A stretch of 64,000 nt of DNA, taken from assembly GCA_947490345.1 (NCBI GenBank), contig CANLGL010000009.1, forward strand, positions 50,072 to 114,071. The letters are read 5' to 3'. This stretch comes from Deltaproteobacteria bacterium (lineage in GTDB: Bacteria; Myxococcota_A; UBA796; SXON01). Both the position numbers and the translations under genes were made by a program. Shown here piece after piece: positions 8,126 to 15,799 of the stretch. Position 1 is the first letter of the stretch. Each line of letters opens with the position of its first letter. The notes beneath the pieces are model-generated. The model ran no database searches. It saw only the letters and a program-made list of their open reading frames with translations, and had not been told where the DNA came from.

Positions 8126-9171
8126 GGTGCGCCTCCGAAGATGGTGCGCACGCCCGCTCTCGCGACGTCCAGCACCACCGGGGTGTTGAGATTGTAGAGG
8201 AAGTTCGCCTCGGCGCACGGGGTGTCCGCGCAGCTCTGGCAGGCCTCGTCGCGTAACGAAGCAAACGCCACGTCGAAGCCATCATCGCGCAGGTTTCGGG
8301 CGGCCGGCGCCCCGGCGCGTGGCAAGCAGCTGTGCACGCCCCCGTCGGACTCCACCACGCAGGAGACCTGGCCTGCCATGCAGTGGAGGTCTTCGTGCGG
8401 AAGGACCGAGGTAGGTACTGAATAATCTGGCCACGTGCACAGGTAGCGGAGCACCTTCTCGGAGACGCCCACTGGCCGACCGGCCAGGCGAGCCTCGAGC
8501 AACCACCGCCACGCCCGACGCAGCTCATCGTTGTCGCCAAGTTGCCGACGCGCCGCTTTGCTGGCGAGGGCGCCGGAGGCCTGGACCAACTGGAAGACGG
8601 CACGGCTGCCATGCGCTTCCGCGTCGGTCAGGACCCAGTCCAAGGTGGCGAGCGTGTGTTTACCGACTTGCGTCACCGTGTCGACGCGCAGTCCAGCCTC
8701 GCGTGCCGCCGCGATGCCGGCCACCGCCTTGGCGAAGCCGCCGGGCTCGGTGACGCGGTCGTGCACCGCCTGCGGGCCGTGCAGCCCAACCATGAGTCGG
8801 TCGACCCGCCGAAGCTCGGCGATACGCGCCGGGAGTTGGTGGCCGTTGGTGTCGAGCACCGTCCACATGCCGTGCTCGGCGCAACGATCGACGATCGCGC
8901 CGACGTCAGGCCGACTCAGCGGCTCGCCGCCGGTGAGGTTCACGCGGGCGGTGCCGAGCACCGCGAGGTGGTCGACGAGCGCGAGGAGTTCGCTGGTGTC
9001 GAGCTCGGCGCGAGGGTTGAGCGGGACGCCGCAGGCAGCGCAGGAGCTGTCGCAACGGTGCGTCAGCACCAGCGTGACGGCCAGGGGGGCCCGATGCCCG
9101 GTCAGGCGGAAGCGAGCGGCGCCGACGGCCGACTTGACCACCGCGCGCCGGATCGGGCCGAGGGGGATCAA
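8122..9171 (-). CDS. Radical SAM enzyme, second gene of the DegT/radical SAM operon
   Basis: The protein has 349 aa and starts with TTG (TTGA overlap with the stop of the aminotransferase gene). The cluster motif is C40-DSS-C44-AA-C47 and TGGEPL is the SAM-binding motif. The C-terminal part has further Cys (HCMAGQVSCVVESDGGVHSC, CQSCADTPC) consistent with a SPASM-like auxiliary cluster. It is not a recent duplicate of its neighbour: the two share only the general radical SAM layout. Coupled start/stop overlaps on both sides imply that the three products are made in fixed ratio. Confidence 0.85.
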   Translation of the reverse strand: MIPLGPIRRAVVKSAVGAARFRLTGHRAPLAVTLVLTHRCDSSCAACGVPLNPRAELDTSELLALVDHLAVLGTARVNLTGGEPLSRPDVGAIVDRCAEHGMWTVLDTNGHQLPARIAELRRVDRLMVGLHGPQAVHDRVTEPGGFAKAVAGIAAAREAGLRVDTVTQVGKHTLATLDWVLTDAEAHGSRAVFQLVQASGALASKAARRQLGDNDELRRAWRWLLEARLAGRPVGVSEKVLRYLCTWPDYSVPTSVLPHEDLHCMAGQVSCVVESDGGVHSCLPRAGAPAARNLRDDGFDVAFASLRDEACQSCADTPCAEANFLYNLNTPVVLDVARAGVRTIFGGAP

Positions 9172-10421
9172 CTCGCCAGCTCGCGGATGGCCTGGCGGAC
9201 CGCCTCGGCGATGTGCCTGGTGTCGCGCTCGTCCATGCGCGGGTGCACGGGGAGGTGAAGTTGGTCGCGCACGATGATGGCCGCGTTGGGCTTGGGGCGC
9301 CGGAACTCAGGAAACAGCGGGTGGTCGGAGCAGTCGCTCATGTAGCCGAACGTCGTGTCCACGCCGCGCTTGCGCAGCGCAGCCATCAGGTCCGCGCGCC
9401 GCGGGTGGTGGATGACGAAGCTCATGTAGATCGGCTCGGCGCCGTCGGGATAGACCGGGGTGAGGATGCCGTCCACGTTGGCCAGCGCTTCGTCCAGCGC
9501 ACGGCCGTTGCGAATGCGAGCGCCGTTGAGCGCTTCGATGCGCTCGATCTGCTTGATGCCCACCGCGGCTTGCACCGCGCGGGGCCGCGCCTTCTGAAAG
9601 CTCGTTGGGACGCCCTCGTAGCGCACCTCCACCTCGCCGAAGCGTTCGTGCAACGGGTCGCTGCCGAGCTTGTTGCCGAGCACGATCGCGGGGTGGAGCG
9701 TCCACGGGTACAGGAAGGGGTGGGTGGCGAACATCATCGCCAGGCCGGTGGCCGCTTCTTTCGCGGCGCGCTCGGCCGGACCGTAGGTCGTCGCCTCCAT
9801 GGCCGCGCGGCACGAGCGGGCGATCTCGTCGTCGTTGGTGGTGATCATCGCGCCGGAAAGCGTGGTGATGTTCTTGGTCAGCCCGAAGGTGTAGTAGCTG
9901 GCGTCGCCGAGGTTGCCGGCGCGGACGCCGCGGTACCGGCTCCCGGTGGACTGGGCGCAGTCTTCGATGACGCGCACGCCGTGTTTCTTCGCGATTGCAT
10001 TGATGGCATCCATGTCGCAGGGGGTGCCGTACAGATGCGTGGGGACGACAGCGCGCGTTTTCGGGGTGATCGCAGCCTCGAACGCGGCGGAGTCCAGGAC
10101 GTGGCTGCGAAGGCCCACGTCGGCGAAGACCGGGCGGATTCCGGCCGCGGCCGCCATGGACGGAATGGCGAAGTAGGTCAGCGCTGGGATCACCACCTCG
10201 TCGCCGGCTTTGAGCCCCATCGCCTGCAATAGCAGGTAGAAGGCAAAGCGCGCCGACGGGGTCATCACCGCGTGCTTCGCACCGATGTAGGCCGCGAAGG
10301 TCCGCTCGAACTCGGCTACGCTCGTGGCATCGTCGGGCTTGCGCGCCAGGGTGCGCGCGCACACCAGCGCCTCGGCGGGGCTGAAGCTAGGGCTGAAACG
10401 AGGGATGCGACCGAAGTACAT
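9168..10421 (-). CDS. DegT/DnrJ/EryC1/StrS-family aminotransferase
   Basis: This is a PLP-dependent aminotransferase of 417 aa. Family hallmarks are the early segment NGR-like AVMTPSARFAFYLLLQAMG, VIPALTYFA, the cofactor-binding VIEDCAQSTGSRY (D154) and the PLP lysine in TFGLTKNITTLSGAM (K183). A longer frame from 10505 is open, but the ATG at 10421 (MYFGRIPRFSPSF) fits the family start. Members usually aminate keto-sugars or cyclitols. Here it heads an operon with two radical SAM enzymes, so a modified amino-sugar, aminocyclitol or cofactor-like product is a reasonable inference. The substrate is unknown. Confidence 0.88.
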   Translation of the reverse strand: MYFGRIPRFSPSFSPAEALVCARTLARKPDDATSVAEFERTFAAYIGAKHAVMTPSARFAFYLLLQAMGLKAGDEVVIPALTYFAIPSMAAAAGIRPVFADVGLRSHVLDSAAFEAAITPKTRAVVPTHLYGTPCDMDAINAIAKKHGVRVIEDCAQSTGSRYRGVRAGNLGDASYYTFGLTKNITTLSGAMITTNDDEIARSCRAAMEATTYGPAERAAKEAATGLAMMFATHPFLYPWTLHPAIVLGNKLGSDPLHERFGEVEVRYEGVPTSFQKARPRAVQAAVGIKQIERIEALNGARIRNGRALDEALANVDGILTPVYPDGAEPIYMSFVIHHPRRADLMAALRKRGVDTTFGYMSDCSDHPLFPEFRRPKPNAAIIVRDQLHLPVHPRMDERDTRHIAEAVRQAIRELAS

Positions 10422-10838
10422 GGCGGATTCCTGGAGCCTACCGGGGGAAAGCGGCCGGCTCAACGTTTGAGAGGAAGCGGATGGCGGGCGCGTATGGCGG
10501 GACACTATCCCGGAGCGGGGGAAGGAGCGCCGCCGCCCCTTCCCCTACCGGGCCGTACCCTCCGGCCTCCAAGCTTCGCTTTCCGGCCTGCGGCGCCCCG
10601 CGCGTTCGATAACGCGCGGGGACGCGACCCTCTCCCCAACCCTGCGGGACCAGGGCGTTTCGTGCCTCTGTGGCCGGCGAAAGCCCCCGCCTGATCGCCG
10701 CGGGCGCCGCTCCGACCCGCCGCGGCGGCGCGGCAGCGAGCGAGCGGAGGCCTCCGGCCGGAGCGAGAGCGCGGCGACGCGCAGCGGCGGCCGCAGGTGG
10801 ACCTCCCACGCCGGCGCCCACAGGTTAGCTCCGCCTTC
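10422..10838. other. Intergenic region between divergent genes, holding repeat copy B
   Basis: No coding sequence is credible in this gap. It contains the triple-hairpin repeat copy B (10516-10636) and a very GC-rich stretch to 10820. Just before def, the box TTAGCT (10825-10830) is a possible -10 element. Confidence 0.7.
10516..10636 (-). repeat. Triple-hairpin dispersed repeat, copy B
   Basis: On the minus strand this copy matches copies A, C and D. Hairpin 1 has a perfect 11-bp stem (10596-10606/10611-10621) with a different sequence from copy A. Hairpin 2 has AAGC-GAA-GCTT where copies A and D have AACC-GAA-GGTT, a paired change. Hairpin 3 is a 12-bp stem with one G-U. It is in the same orientation as copy C, on the other side of def. 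Confidence 0.88.
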
Positions 10839-11399
10839 ATGGCCGTCCTCCACGTCCTCACCGTGCCCAACCCCATCCTGAGCAAGAAGTGCCGGCCCAT
10901 CGGTCCCGGCGAATTCGGCGAGGACCTCGCGCGGTTCGCCTCGGACCTGGCCGAGACCATGTACGCTGCCCCTGGCGTCGGCCTCGCCGCGCCCCAGGTG
11001 GGCGACCTCCGCCGGCTGATCGTGATCGATCCAGGCAACTGCACGCGGGAGCAGGACGACGACGGCCGCCCCACCAATCCCCGCTTCCTGGCCCTGGTCA
11101 ACCCCCAGATCATCGAAGCCAGCAAGGAGATGATGGTCTACGAAGAAGGCTGCCTTTCGGTGCCCGACTTCGAGGAGAACGTGACGCGACCGCGCCGGGT
11201 GCACATCCGCTACCTGGACGAGTCCGGGAAGCCGCACCAGAAGTGGTTCGAGGGCTACGACGCGATCGTCGTCCAACACGAGATGGACCACCTCGAAGGG
11301 GTGGTGATTCTTGATCGAGTGTCGCGACTGAAGAAAGGCCGGTACCTCCAAAGGCGGCAGAAGGTGCGGGTCCGGAACGACGGCACCCTGGAGTACTGA
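10839..11399 (+). CDS. def: Peptide deformylase
   Basis: This metalloenzyme removes the N-formyl group from nascent proteins. The protein has 186 aa. All three family motifs are intact: GVGLAAPQ (46-53), EGCLS (103-107, metal ligand C105) and HEMDH (147-151, two His ligands and the catalytic Glu). The start at 10839 is chosen because the upstream in-frame extension to 10797 is low-complexity repeat-flanking sequence. It is followed by fmt, the enzyme that adds the formyl group, a common pairing. The two are separated by about 200 bp that hold repeat copy C. Confidence 0.97.
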   Translation: MAVLHVLTVPNPILSKKCRPIGPGEFGEDLARFASDLAETMYAAPGVGLAAPQVGDLRRLIVIDPGNCTREQDDDGRPTNPRFLALVNPQIIEASKEMMVYEEGCLSVPDFEENVTRPRRVHIRYLDESGKPHQKWFEGYDAIVVQHEMDHLEGVVILDRVSRLKKGRYLQRRQKVRVRNDGTLEY

Positions 11400-11407
11400 T
11401 CTCAAGA

Positions 11408-11530
11408 GGGGGGAGGACGCGCCGCGCCCTCCTCCTACGGCGCCATGCCCTCCGGCCTCCAAGCTCCGCTTTCCGGCCTTCGGCGCGCGGGGCGTAAATA
11501 ACGCGCCGCGACGTGGCGCTCTCCCCCTCC
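11408..11530 (-). repeat. Triple-hairpin dispersed repeat, copy C
   Basis: It lies between def and fmt, antisense to both. Hairpin 2 is AAGC-GGA-GCTT (loop changed, stem kept). Hairpin 1 and hairpin 3 keep their pairing with one mismatch or wobble each. With copy B it forms a direct repeat flanking def. Confidence 0.88.
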
Positions 11531-11603
11531 CGGCAGTCCCCCAAGCCGCCCGAGGATTTCATGCCCCGGGGAGCCGCCGCGCGCGGCATGGGAGACTGAA
11601 CCG

Positions 11604-12509
11604 ATGCGCGTCGCCTTCTTCGGCACCCCGGCCTTCGCGGTGCACACGCTCCAGGCCCTGCTGGACGCGGGACACGAGGTCGTGGCCGTCGTCGCCCAGC
11701 CCGACAAGCCGGCCGGGCGTGGGCAGGAGCTGCTGTCGCCCCCCACCGTTGTCTTGGCGCGAGCGCAGGGCATTCCCGTCTTCCAGCCGACGAAGCTGAA
11801 GTCTGGCGAGTTTCCGCCCGCTTTCACGGCCCTGGCCCCCGACGTGGCGGTGGTCGTCGCCTACGGTCGCATCCTGCCGCCGCCGATCCTGGCCACGCCC
11901 ACCCGGGGGTGCATCAACGTCCATGCTTCGCTGCTGCCGCGCTGGCGGGGTGCGGCGCCGATCCAATGGGCGGTGCTGGCCGGAGACGAAGAGACCGGTG
12001 TCGCGACCATGAATATGGCGGAGGGCCTGGACACCGGGGACATCCTGCTCGTGGAGCGCACCCCCATCGGCCCGGAAGAGACGGCGGGCGCGCTGTTTGA
12101 GCGGCTGGCCCCGCTGGGCGCGGCGCTCTTGGTCAGGACGTTGGCGCGGCTCGACTCCATCGTGCCGCTGCCCCAAGACGAGGGCGGCGCCACCTACGCG
12201 CGCATGCTCGACAAGGAGATGGGAAAGCTTGACTGGGCGCTGTCCGCCGTCGAACTCCATCGCAAGGTACGCGGGCTCGCCCCGTGGCCGGGGACCGTCT
12301 GCGAGCACGCTGGCAGCGTGCTCAAAGTGATCGGCGCTCGCGTGGCGGAAGGGGCGGGCGAGCCGGGGACGATTCTGCCGGGCGCTCGCATCGCCTGTGG
12401 CGTGGGCGCATTGGAGCTGGTGCAGGTCCAGGCGCCAGGGAAACGCGCGGTGAGCGGCGCGGATTTCCTCAACGGGGCGAGGCTGAAGGTGGGGGAGAGG
12501 TTGGGGTAG
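11604..12509 (+). CDS. fmt: Methionyl-tRNA formyltransferase
   Basis: This enzyme formylates initiator Met-tRNA. The protein has 301 aa, slightly shorter than the usual ~310. The N-terminal formyltransferase domain carries the catalytic region INVHASLLPRWRG (residues 104-116, H107) and GLDTGDIL with D143. The loop AQPDKPAGRG is also typical. The C-terminal OB-fold-like domain is present. GGGAG lies nine bases before the ATG. It forms a functional pair with def immediately upstream. Confidence 0.96.
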   Translation: MRVAFFGTPAFAVHTLQALLDAGHEVVAVVAQPDKPAGRGQELLSPPTVVLARAQGIPVFQPTKLKSGEFPPAFTALAPDVAVVVAYGRILPPPILATPTRGCINVHASLLPRWRGAAPIQWAVLAGDEETGVATMNMAEGLDTGDILLVERTPIGPEETAGALFERLAPLGAALLVRTLARLDSIVPLPQDEGGATYARMLDKEMGKLDWALSAVELHRKVRGLAPWPGTVCEHAGSVLKVIGARVAEGAGEPGTILPGARIACGVGALELVQVQAPGKRAVSGADFLNGARLKVGERLG

Positions 12510-12569
12510 GGCGGGGGGGGTCCTGCGGTGCTTGTTGGGAGAACGCAGCTTTTCCAGCCGCTCACCGCG

Positions 12570-12612
12570 GCGGCCGCCGCCTCCCGGCGGCTCGAAAGGG
12601 GGCGGCGGCCGC
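12570..12612. repeat. Long GC hairpin downstream of fmt
   Basis: GCGGCCGCCGCC (12570-12581) pairs with GGCGGCGGCCGC (12601-12612), and the stem can extend inward by three more pairs. It may end the fmt message, but there is no T-run. Confidence 0.5.
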
Positions 12613-12641
12613 TCCGGCGGCGCGCGCGGTTCCAGCGCTGC

Positions 12642-12687
12642 GCGACCGAAGTCGCTCGGTGGTGGCTCACCCTGCGACTTCGGTCGC
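12642..12687. repeat. Paired UUCG-hairpin unit, copy 1
   Basis: GCGACCGAAGTCGC (12642-12655) and its exact complement GCGACTTCGGTCGC (12674-12687) flank an 18-nt spacer. Each half can also fold alone: one strand reads GCGAC-UUCG-GUCGC, a C(UUCG)G tetraloop. Confidence 0.85.
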
Positions 12688-12788
12688 ACCTGCCGAGCGC
12701 CGCACCACGGCCGCCGAGATATTCACGGCGTTGTTCCGTAAGGCAGCGCCGCGACAGGTTCCGCCAGCACGCCACACTCGCCGCCGCC

Positions 12789-12855
12789 GCGACCGAAGTC
12801 GGCGCCACTGCGACCGAAGTCGCTCGGTGGCGGCTCACCCTGCGACTTCGGTCGC
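12789..12855. repeat. Paired UUCG-hairpin unit, copy 2, with an extra half-unit
   Basis: The full unit at 12810-12855 matches copy 1 with one base different in the 18-nt spacer. An additional left half (GCGACCGAAGTCG) sits at 12789-12801. Confidence 0.85.
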
Positions 12856-12984
12856 ACCTGCCGCCGCCGCCGGTGGATCAGTTTTCGCGGGCCCGCCCGG
12901 GTCTGTTCTGGAGGGCGGTGAAGCGCCGAACACAACGCGCCGGGGTAGAGGCGTCGTCCTACCCGGCGTGTCCGCGGGGCCGCG

Positions 12985-13422
12985 TCAGCGCCGAGCGGCG
13001 GGATTGCGCCAGTCGAGCTCACGGATACGCGCAAAACCGCCGTCGAGTGACCAGAGCACCGCCCCGTGCTCGATGGCGAGCGCGGCGAGGTGCAGGTCGT
13101 ACACCGCATTCCCGGCAGCGCCGTACCGCAGGCACAGCTCGCGAAACCCGGTGAAATGCCTCTCTCCAGGCGCGATCCAGCGCACCGACGCGCGCGCCGC
13201 CCATTCCTCGACGACCTGCAGCGCCAGTGACATCGGCGTCGGCCGGGTGAACACGCCCGGGTGGGTCACCAACCGCAAAAAGCCGTTGACCACCGGCATG
13301 GTGAGGCCGATCTCCTGGGCGGGGCCGGGCTCGTCGATGGCGAGTCGACAGGCCTCGTGATCGGCGTGCTCGACCCGGTGGGCGTGGACCAGGACGTTGA
13401 CGTCGACCAGGGCCAGACTCAT
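12985..13422 (-). CDS. vapC: PIN-domain ribonuclease toxin (VapC type)
   Basis: This is a predicted Mg-dependent RNase toxin of 145 aa. Acidic residues of the PIN fold are D7 (LVDVNVLV), D109 (AVYDLHLAA) and D127 (SLDGGF). The segment VVNGFLRLVTHPGVF is typical of the mycobacterial-type PIN subgroup, which I recall as having N where other VapCs have E. The gene starts immediately after the stop of the antitoxin gene with no spacer, as expected for a VapBC operon. Confidence 0.88.
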   Translation of the reverse strand: MSLALVDVNVLVHAHRVEHADHEACRLAIDEPGPAQEIGLTMPVVNGFLRLVTHPGVFTRPTPMSLALQVVEEWAARASVRWIAPGERHFTGFRELCLRYGAAGNAVYDLHLAALAIEHGAVLWSLDGGFARIRELDWRNPAARR

Positions 13423-13674
13423 CTACAGCCCACACTTCCGACGCAACCAGTCGAGCTCCTCGTCCTCGAGCGCGGCGAACCGGGCGGGACCGGGCGGCGG
13501 TTGGTCCGGGTCGCCAAAGGTGATGGTGCGCGCGGGGGCCGCCGCCACCAGGGGCTCACTGAGACCCCGCCGCAGCGCCCGATTGATGACGGTCCCCAGT
13601 GGCAACCGCCGATCGACCGCCTCCCGACGGGCGCGGTCCATCAGCTCGTCGTCGATGGTGAGCGTGGTGCGCAT
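13423..13674 (-). CDS. vapB: Ribbon-helix-helix antitoxin (VapB type)
   Basis: This 83-aa antitoxin starts with the RHH strand MRTTLTIDDELMDRA followed by two helices (GTVINRALRRGL). The C-terminal half (residues 50-83) is Pro/Ala-rich and ends in ELDWLRRKCGL, the likely toxin-binding tail. Its promoter is unusually clear, with a perfect palindrome between -35 and -10 (13681-13709), which fits autoregulation. The -10 box ends six bases before the ATG, so translation is probably from a leaderless mRNA. Confidence 0.88.
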   Translation of the reverse strand: MRTTLTIDDELMDRARREAVDRRLPLGTVINRALRRGLSEPLVAAAPARTITFGDPDQPPPGPARFAALEDEELDWLRRKCGL

Positions 13675-13680
13675 GTTGAC

Positions 13681-13709
13681 ATCATAGTGCGCATCATGAT
13701 GCGAGGCAA
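13681..13709 (-). promoter_or_regulatory. vapBC promoter with palindromic operator in the spacer
   Basis: Read on the minus strand: -35 TTGCCT (13709-13704), 17-bp spacer, -10 TATGAT (13686-13681), then six bases to the vapB ATG. The spacer contains the 14-bp perfect palindrome CGCATCATGATGCG (13690-13703), a likely VapB site. Confidence 0.75.
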
Positions 13710-13787
13710 GCGCGTCGCCCGCCGCCGCGCCGCGGCGCTGGCGCGGCGCGGCTGGCCTGGCGGCGCGAATGAAAAGATCGCCGGCCT

Positions 13788-14765
13788 ATGGGAACATGCG
13801 TAGATTCCCAGCGTGGGGATTACGTTTTTTTTGCCGCCACGAGCGTCCTGCTCTCCACCCTCCTCGCACCGCAGGCGCACGCCGCCCCGGCCGCCAAGGC
13901 CGACATCTGCCACTGGAGCGACAGCAGCGCTCAGGTGCTCAGCGTGAGCGCCAACGCGGTCGCCGCCCACTTCGCCAACCATGGCGACAGCTACGCGGGG
14001 TTCTACTTCACCGACGGCGACGGCGATGACTACGGCGATGCCGCCGCGGCGACCGATCGCTGCCCGAACGATGGCTTCGTGGCAGACAACACTGACTGCG
14101 ACGACGACGACGCCGACGTGAACCCCGGCGCCGAGGAAGTGGCCTACGACGGCGTGGACAACGACTGCAGCGCGGGCAGCCCCGACGACGACCTCGACGG
14201 CGATGGCTACGTGCTCGCCGACGACTGCGACGACGGGGATGCCGACGTGAACCCCGGCGCCGAGGACACCTGCGGGGATGGCTCGGACAATGACTGCGAC
14301 GGTACCGCCGATCAGGATTGCGCCACCGGCTGCCCGTGCGCAGAGAATCTGCAGATCTACGACCCGAGCGGCTCGGGCGCCGTGTCCAGCGACGATGACG
14401 TGTCCGACCTCATCGCCGCGGTGGACGTGTACGACTACTCCAACGGCTCCTGCCTCCCCAACGGTTTCTCCTACGCCGGATACTACACCGACTACCGATG
14501 GTACCAGGTGTCCAGCAGGCCAGAAGCGGATGGCGAGGTAGGCGCCTACGCCTTCTTCGCCACCGCGCTCTTGCACGAGCCGTACACGGGCGGGACTGCC
14601 GAGGGTTCACGGAGGTGTCTGTTTTACGCTTACGACGACGTCGCGGGGTGGTCCGCCTCGGGCGGATCCGGCTGGACCCCCCTGACCGACGCCGAGTACG
14701 CCGTGTGCAACGAGTTCCTCGCCGAGTTGATCGACACCGAGGAGTGCTACTACACCTACCCGTAG
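13788..14765 (+). CDS. Secreted protein with MopE-like DxDxDG repeats; possible frameshift at an 8-T tract
   Basis: The protein has 325 aa. It has a hydrophobic signal segment ending LLAPQAHA, then a region with Asp-rich repeats of the MopE type (residues about 80-182: DGDGDDYGDA, DCDDDDADVNPGAEE, DGVDNDCS, DLDGDGYVLADDCDDGDADVNPGAED). The unrelated Cys- and Tyr-rich C-terminal domain of about 140 aa is not recognised. The N-terminus as encoded (MGTCVDSQRGDY) lacks the usual basic start. An 8-T run at 13825-13832 lies within the signal sequence; with seven T the frame would instead begin at 13796 with MRRFPAWGLRFF and give a normal signal peptide. Confidence 0.7.
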   Translation: MGTCVDSQRGDYVFFAATSVLLSTLLAPQAHAAPAAKADICHWSDSSAQVLSVSANAVAAHFANHGDSYAGFYFTDGDGDDYGDAAAATDRCPNDGFVADNTDCDDDDADVNPGAEEVAYDGVDNDCSAGSPDDDLDGDGYVLADDCDDGDADVNPGAEDTCGDGSDNDCDGTADQDCATGCPCAENLQIYDPSGSGAVSSDDDVSDLIAAVDVYDYSNGSCLPNGFSYAGYYTDYRWYQVSSRPEADGEVGAYAFFATALLHEPYTGGTAEGSRRCLFYAYDDVAGWSASGGSGWTPLTDAEYAVCNEFLAELIDTEECYYTYP

Positions 14766-14789
14766 AGGCAGGGAACGAACACCCCGTAG

Positions 14790-14795
14790 TAGACT
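14790..14795 (+). promoter_or_regulatory. -10-like box for a leaderless hydrolase mRNA
   Basis: TAGACT ends seven bases before the ATG at 14803. The intervening bases are a C-run with no Shine-Dalgarno. Confidence 0.4.
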
Positions 14796-14802
14796 CCCCC
14801 CC

Positions 14803-15786
14803 ATGCTCCCCCTCACCCTGGCCTGCGTCACCGAAGAAGCGGTCTACGTGGTGCAGGACCCGACCGAAGTCGGGCCCTGGCCCGTCGGGCGCGAAACGGC
14901 CACGATCGAGGATGATCGCGGGGGAACCCTCACCGTGGACGTGTGGTACCCGGCGACCGAGGCCGGCGAGCCCTCGCCCTACAGCCCCACCATCTTCACC
15001 GGGCTCGCGGAGCTGTGGGCGCCGCGCGTGGAGCAGCGCTTCCCGCTGGTCGCCTTCAGCCACGGCAACGGCGGCATCCGTTTCCAGAGCTTCTTCGTCA
15101 CCGAGTGGCTGGCCTCGCACGGCTTCGTGGTCGTCGCGCCCGACCACCCGTACAACACCCTCTTCGACCTCGACATGGACCTGCTGACGGAGGTCATGCA
15201 GCGCCGCCCCGGCGACATCGCGCGTGCCGCCACCTGGGCCATGGGCGAGTTCGGTGCCGAGGACAGCTACCTCGTCGTCGGTCACAGCTTCGGCGGCTGG
15301 ACGACCCTCGCGGTGGCCGGTGGCGTGCTCGATCCCGAGGGGTTCCGGTCCTTCTGTGAGGCCGGTGGCGACGGGGAGTTGTGCGATCTGGTCGCGACCG
15401 ATGCGGACGTACCGGACTCGCCAGACCCGCGCGCCTACGGGGGCGTGGCCATGGCCCCCTGCGGCTGGTACACCTTCGGCGAGACCGGCCTGAAGGACGC
15501 CACCGGCATTGCGGTGATGGGTGGGACCAAGGATGACAATTGCCCGATGGAGACCGAGGTTGCTCCCACCGCCGAGCATCTCGGAGATCCGACGGCGCTC
15601 TACGAGGTGGAGAACGGGGGGCACATGGTCTTTTCGATGATGTGCGCCATCGGCGACATCATGGACGAGTGCGGCGACCCGGCCTACGCCGAGGCGGACG
15701 CAGCCCAGCCCGGGATCAAGGCCTGGGCGACAGCGTGGGCGCTTCGCCAGTACAGCGGAGATGGCGCCTACGACGCGTGGTTGTGA
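14803..15786 (+). CDS. Alpha/beta-hydrolase lipoprotein (PAF-acetylhydrolase/dienelactone hydrolase-like)
   Basis: This is a predicted secreted esterase of 327 aa. The lipoprotein signal is only seven residues (MLPLTLA, Cys8). The core alpha/beta-hydrolase features are present: [14 protein letters not shown] (oxyanion region), a nucleophile elbow GHSFGG and a late ENGGHMVF that could supply the catalytic His. The combination VDVWYP...FSHG...GHSFGG resembles PAF-acetylhydrolase-like proteins. The TAGACT box seven bases upstream supports this start. The substrate is unknown. Confidence 0.75.
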   Translation: MLPLTLACVTEEAVYVVQDPTEVGPWPVGRETATIEDDRGGTLTVDVWYPATEAGEPSPYSPTIFTGLAELWAPRVEQRFPLVAFSHGNGGIRFQSFFVTEWLASHGFVVVAPDHPYNTLFDLDMDLLTEVMQRRPGDIARAATWAMGEFGAEDSYLVVGHSFGGWTTLAVAGGVLDPEGFRSFCEAGGDGELCDLVATDADVPDSPDPRAYGGVAMAPCGWYTFGETGLKDATGIAVMGGTKDDNCPMETEVAPTAEHLGDPTALYEVENGGHMVFSMMCAIGDIMDECGDPAYAEADAAQPGIKAWATAWALRQYSGDGAYDAWL

Positions 15787-15799
15787 TAGCCCCGCGCCC

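Larger units (their letters stand above)
12510..12984. other. 475-bp intergenic region rich in inverted repeats
   Basis: The gap lies between convergent fmt and vapC and shows no convincing gene. It holds a long GC hairpin (12570-12612) and two copies of a 46-nt element made of paired GCGAC-TTCG-GTCGC hairpins (12642-12687 and 12810-12855). Confidence 0.75.
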
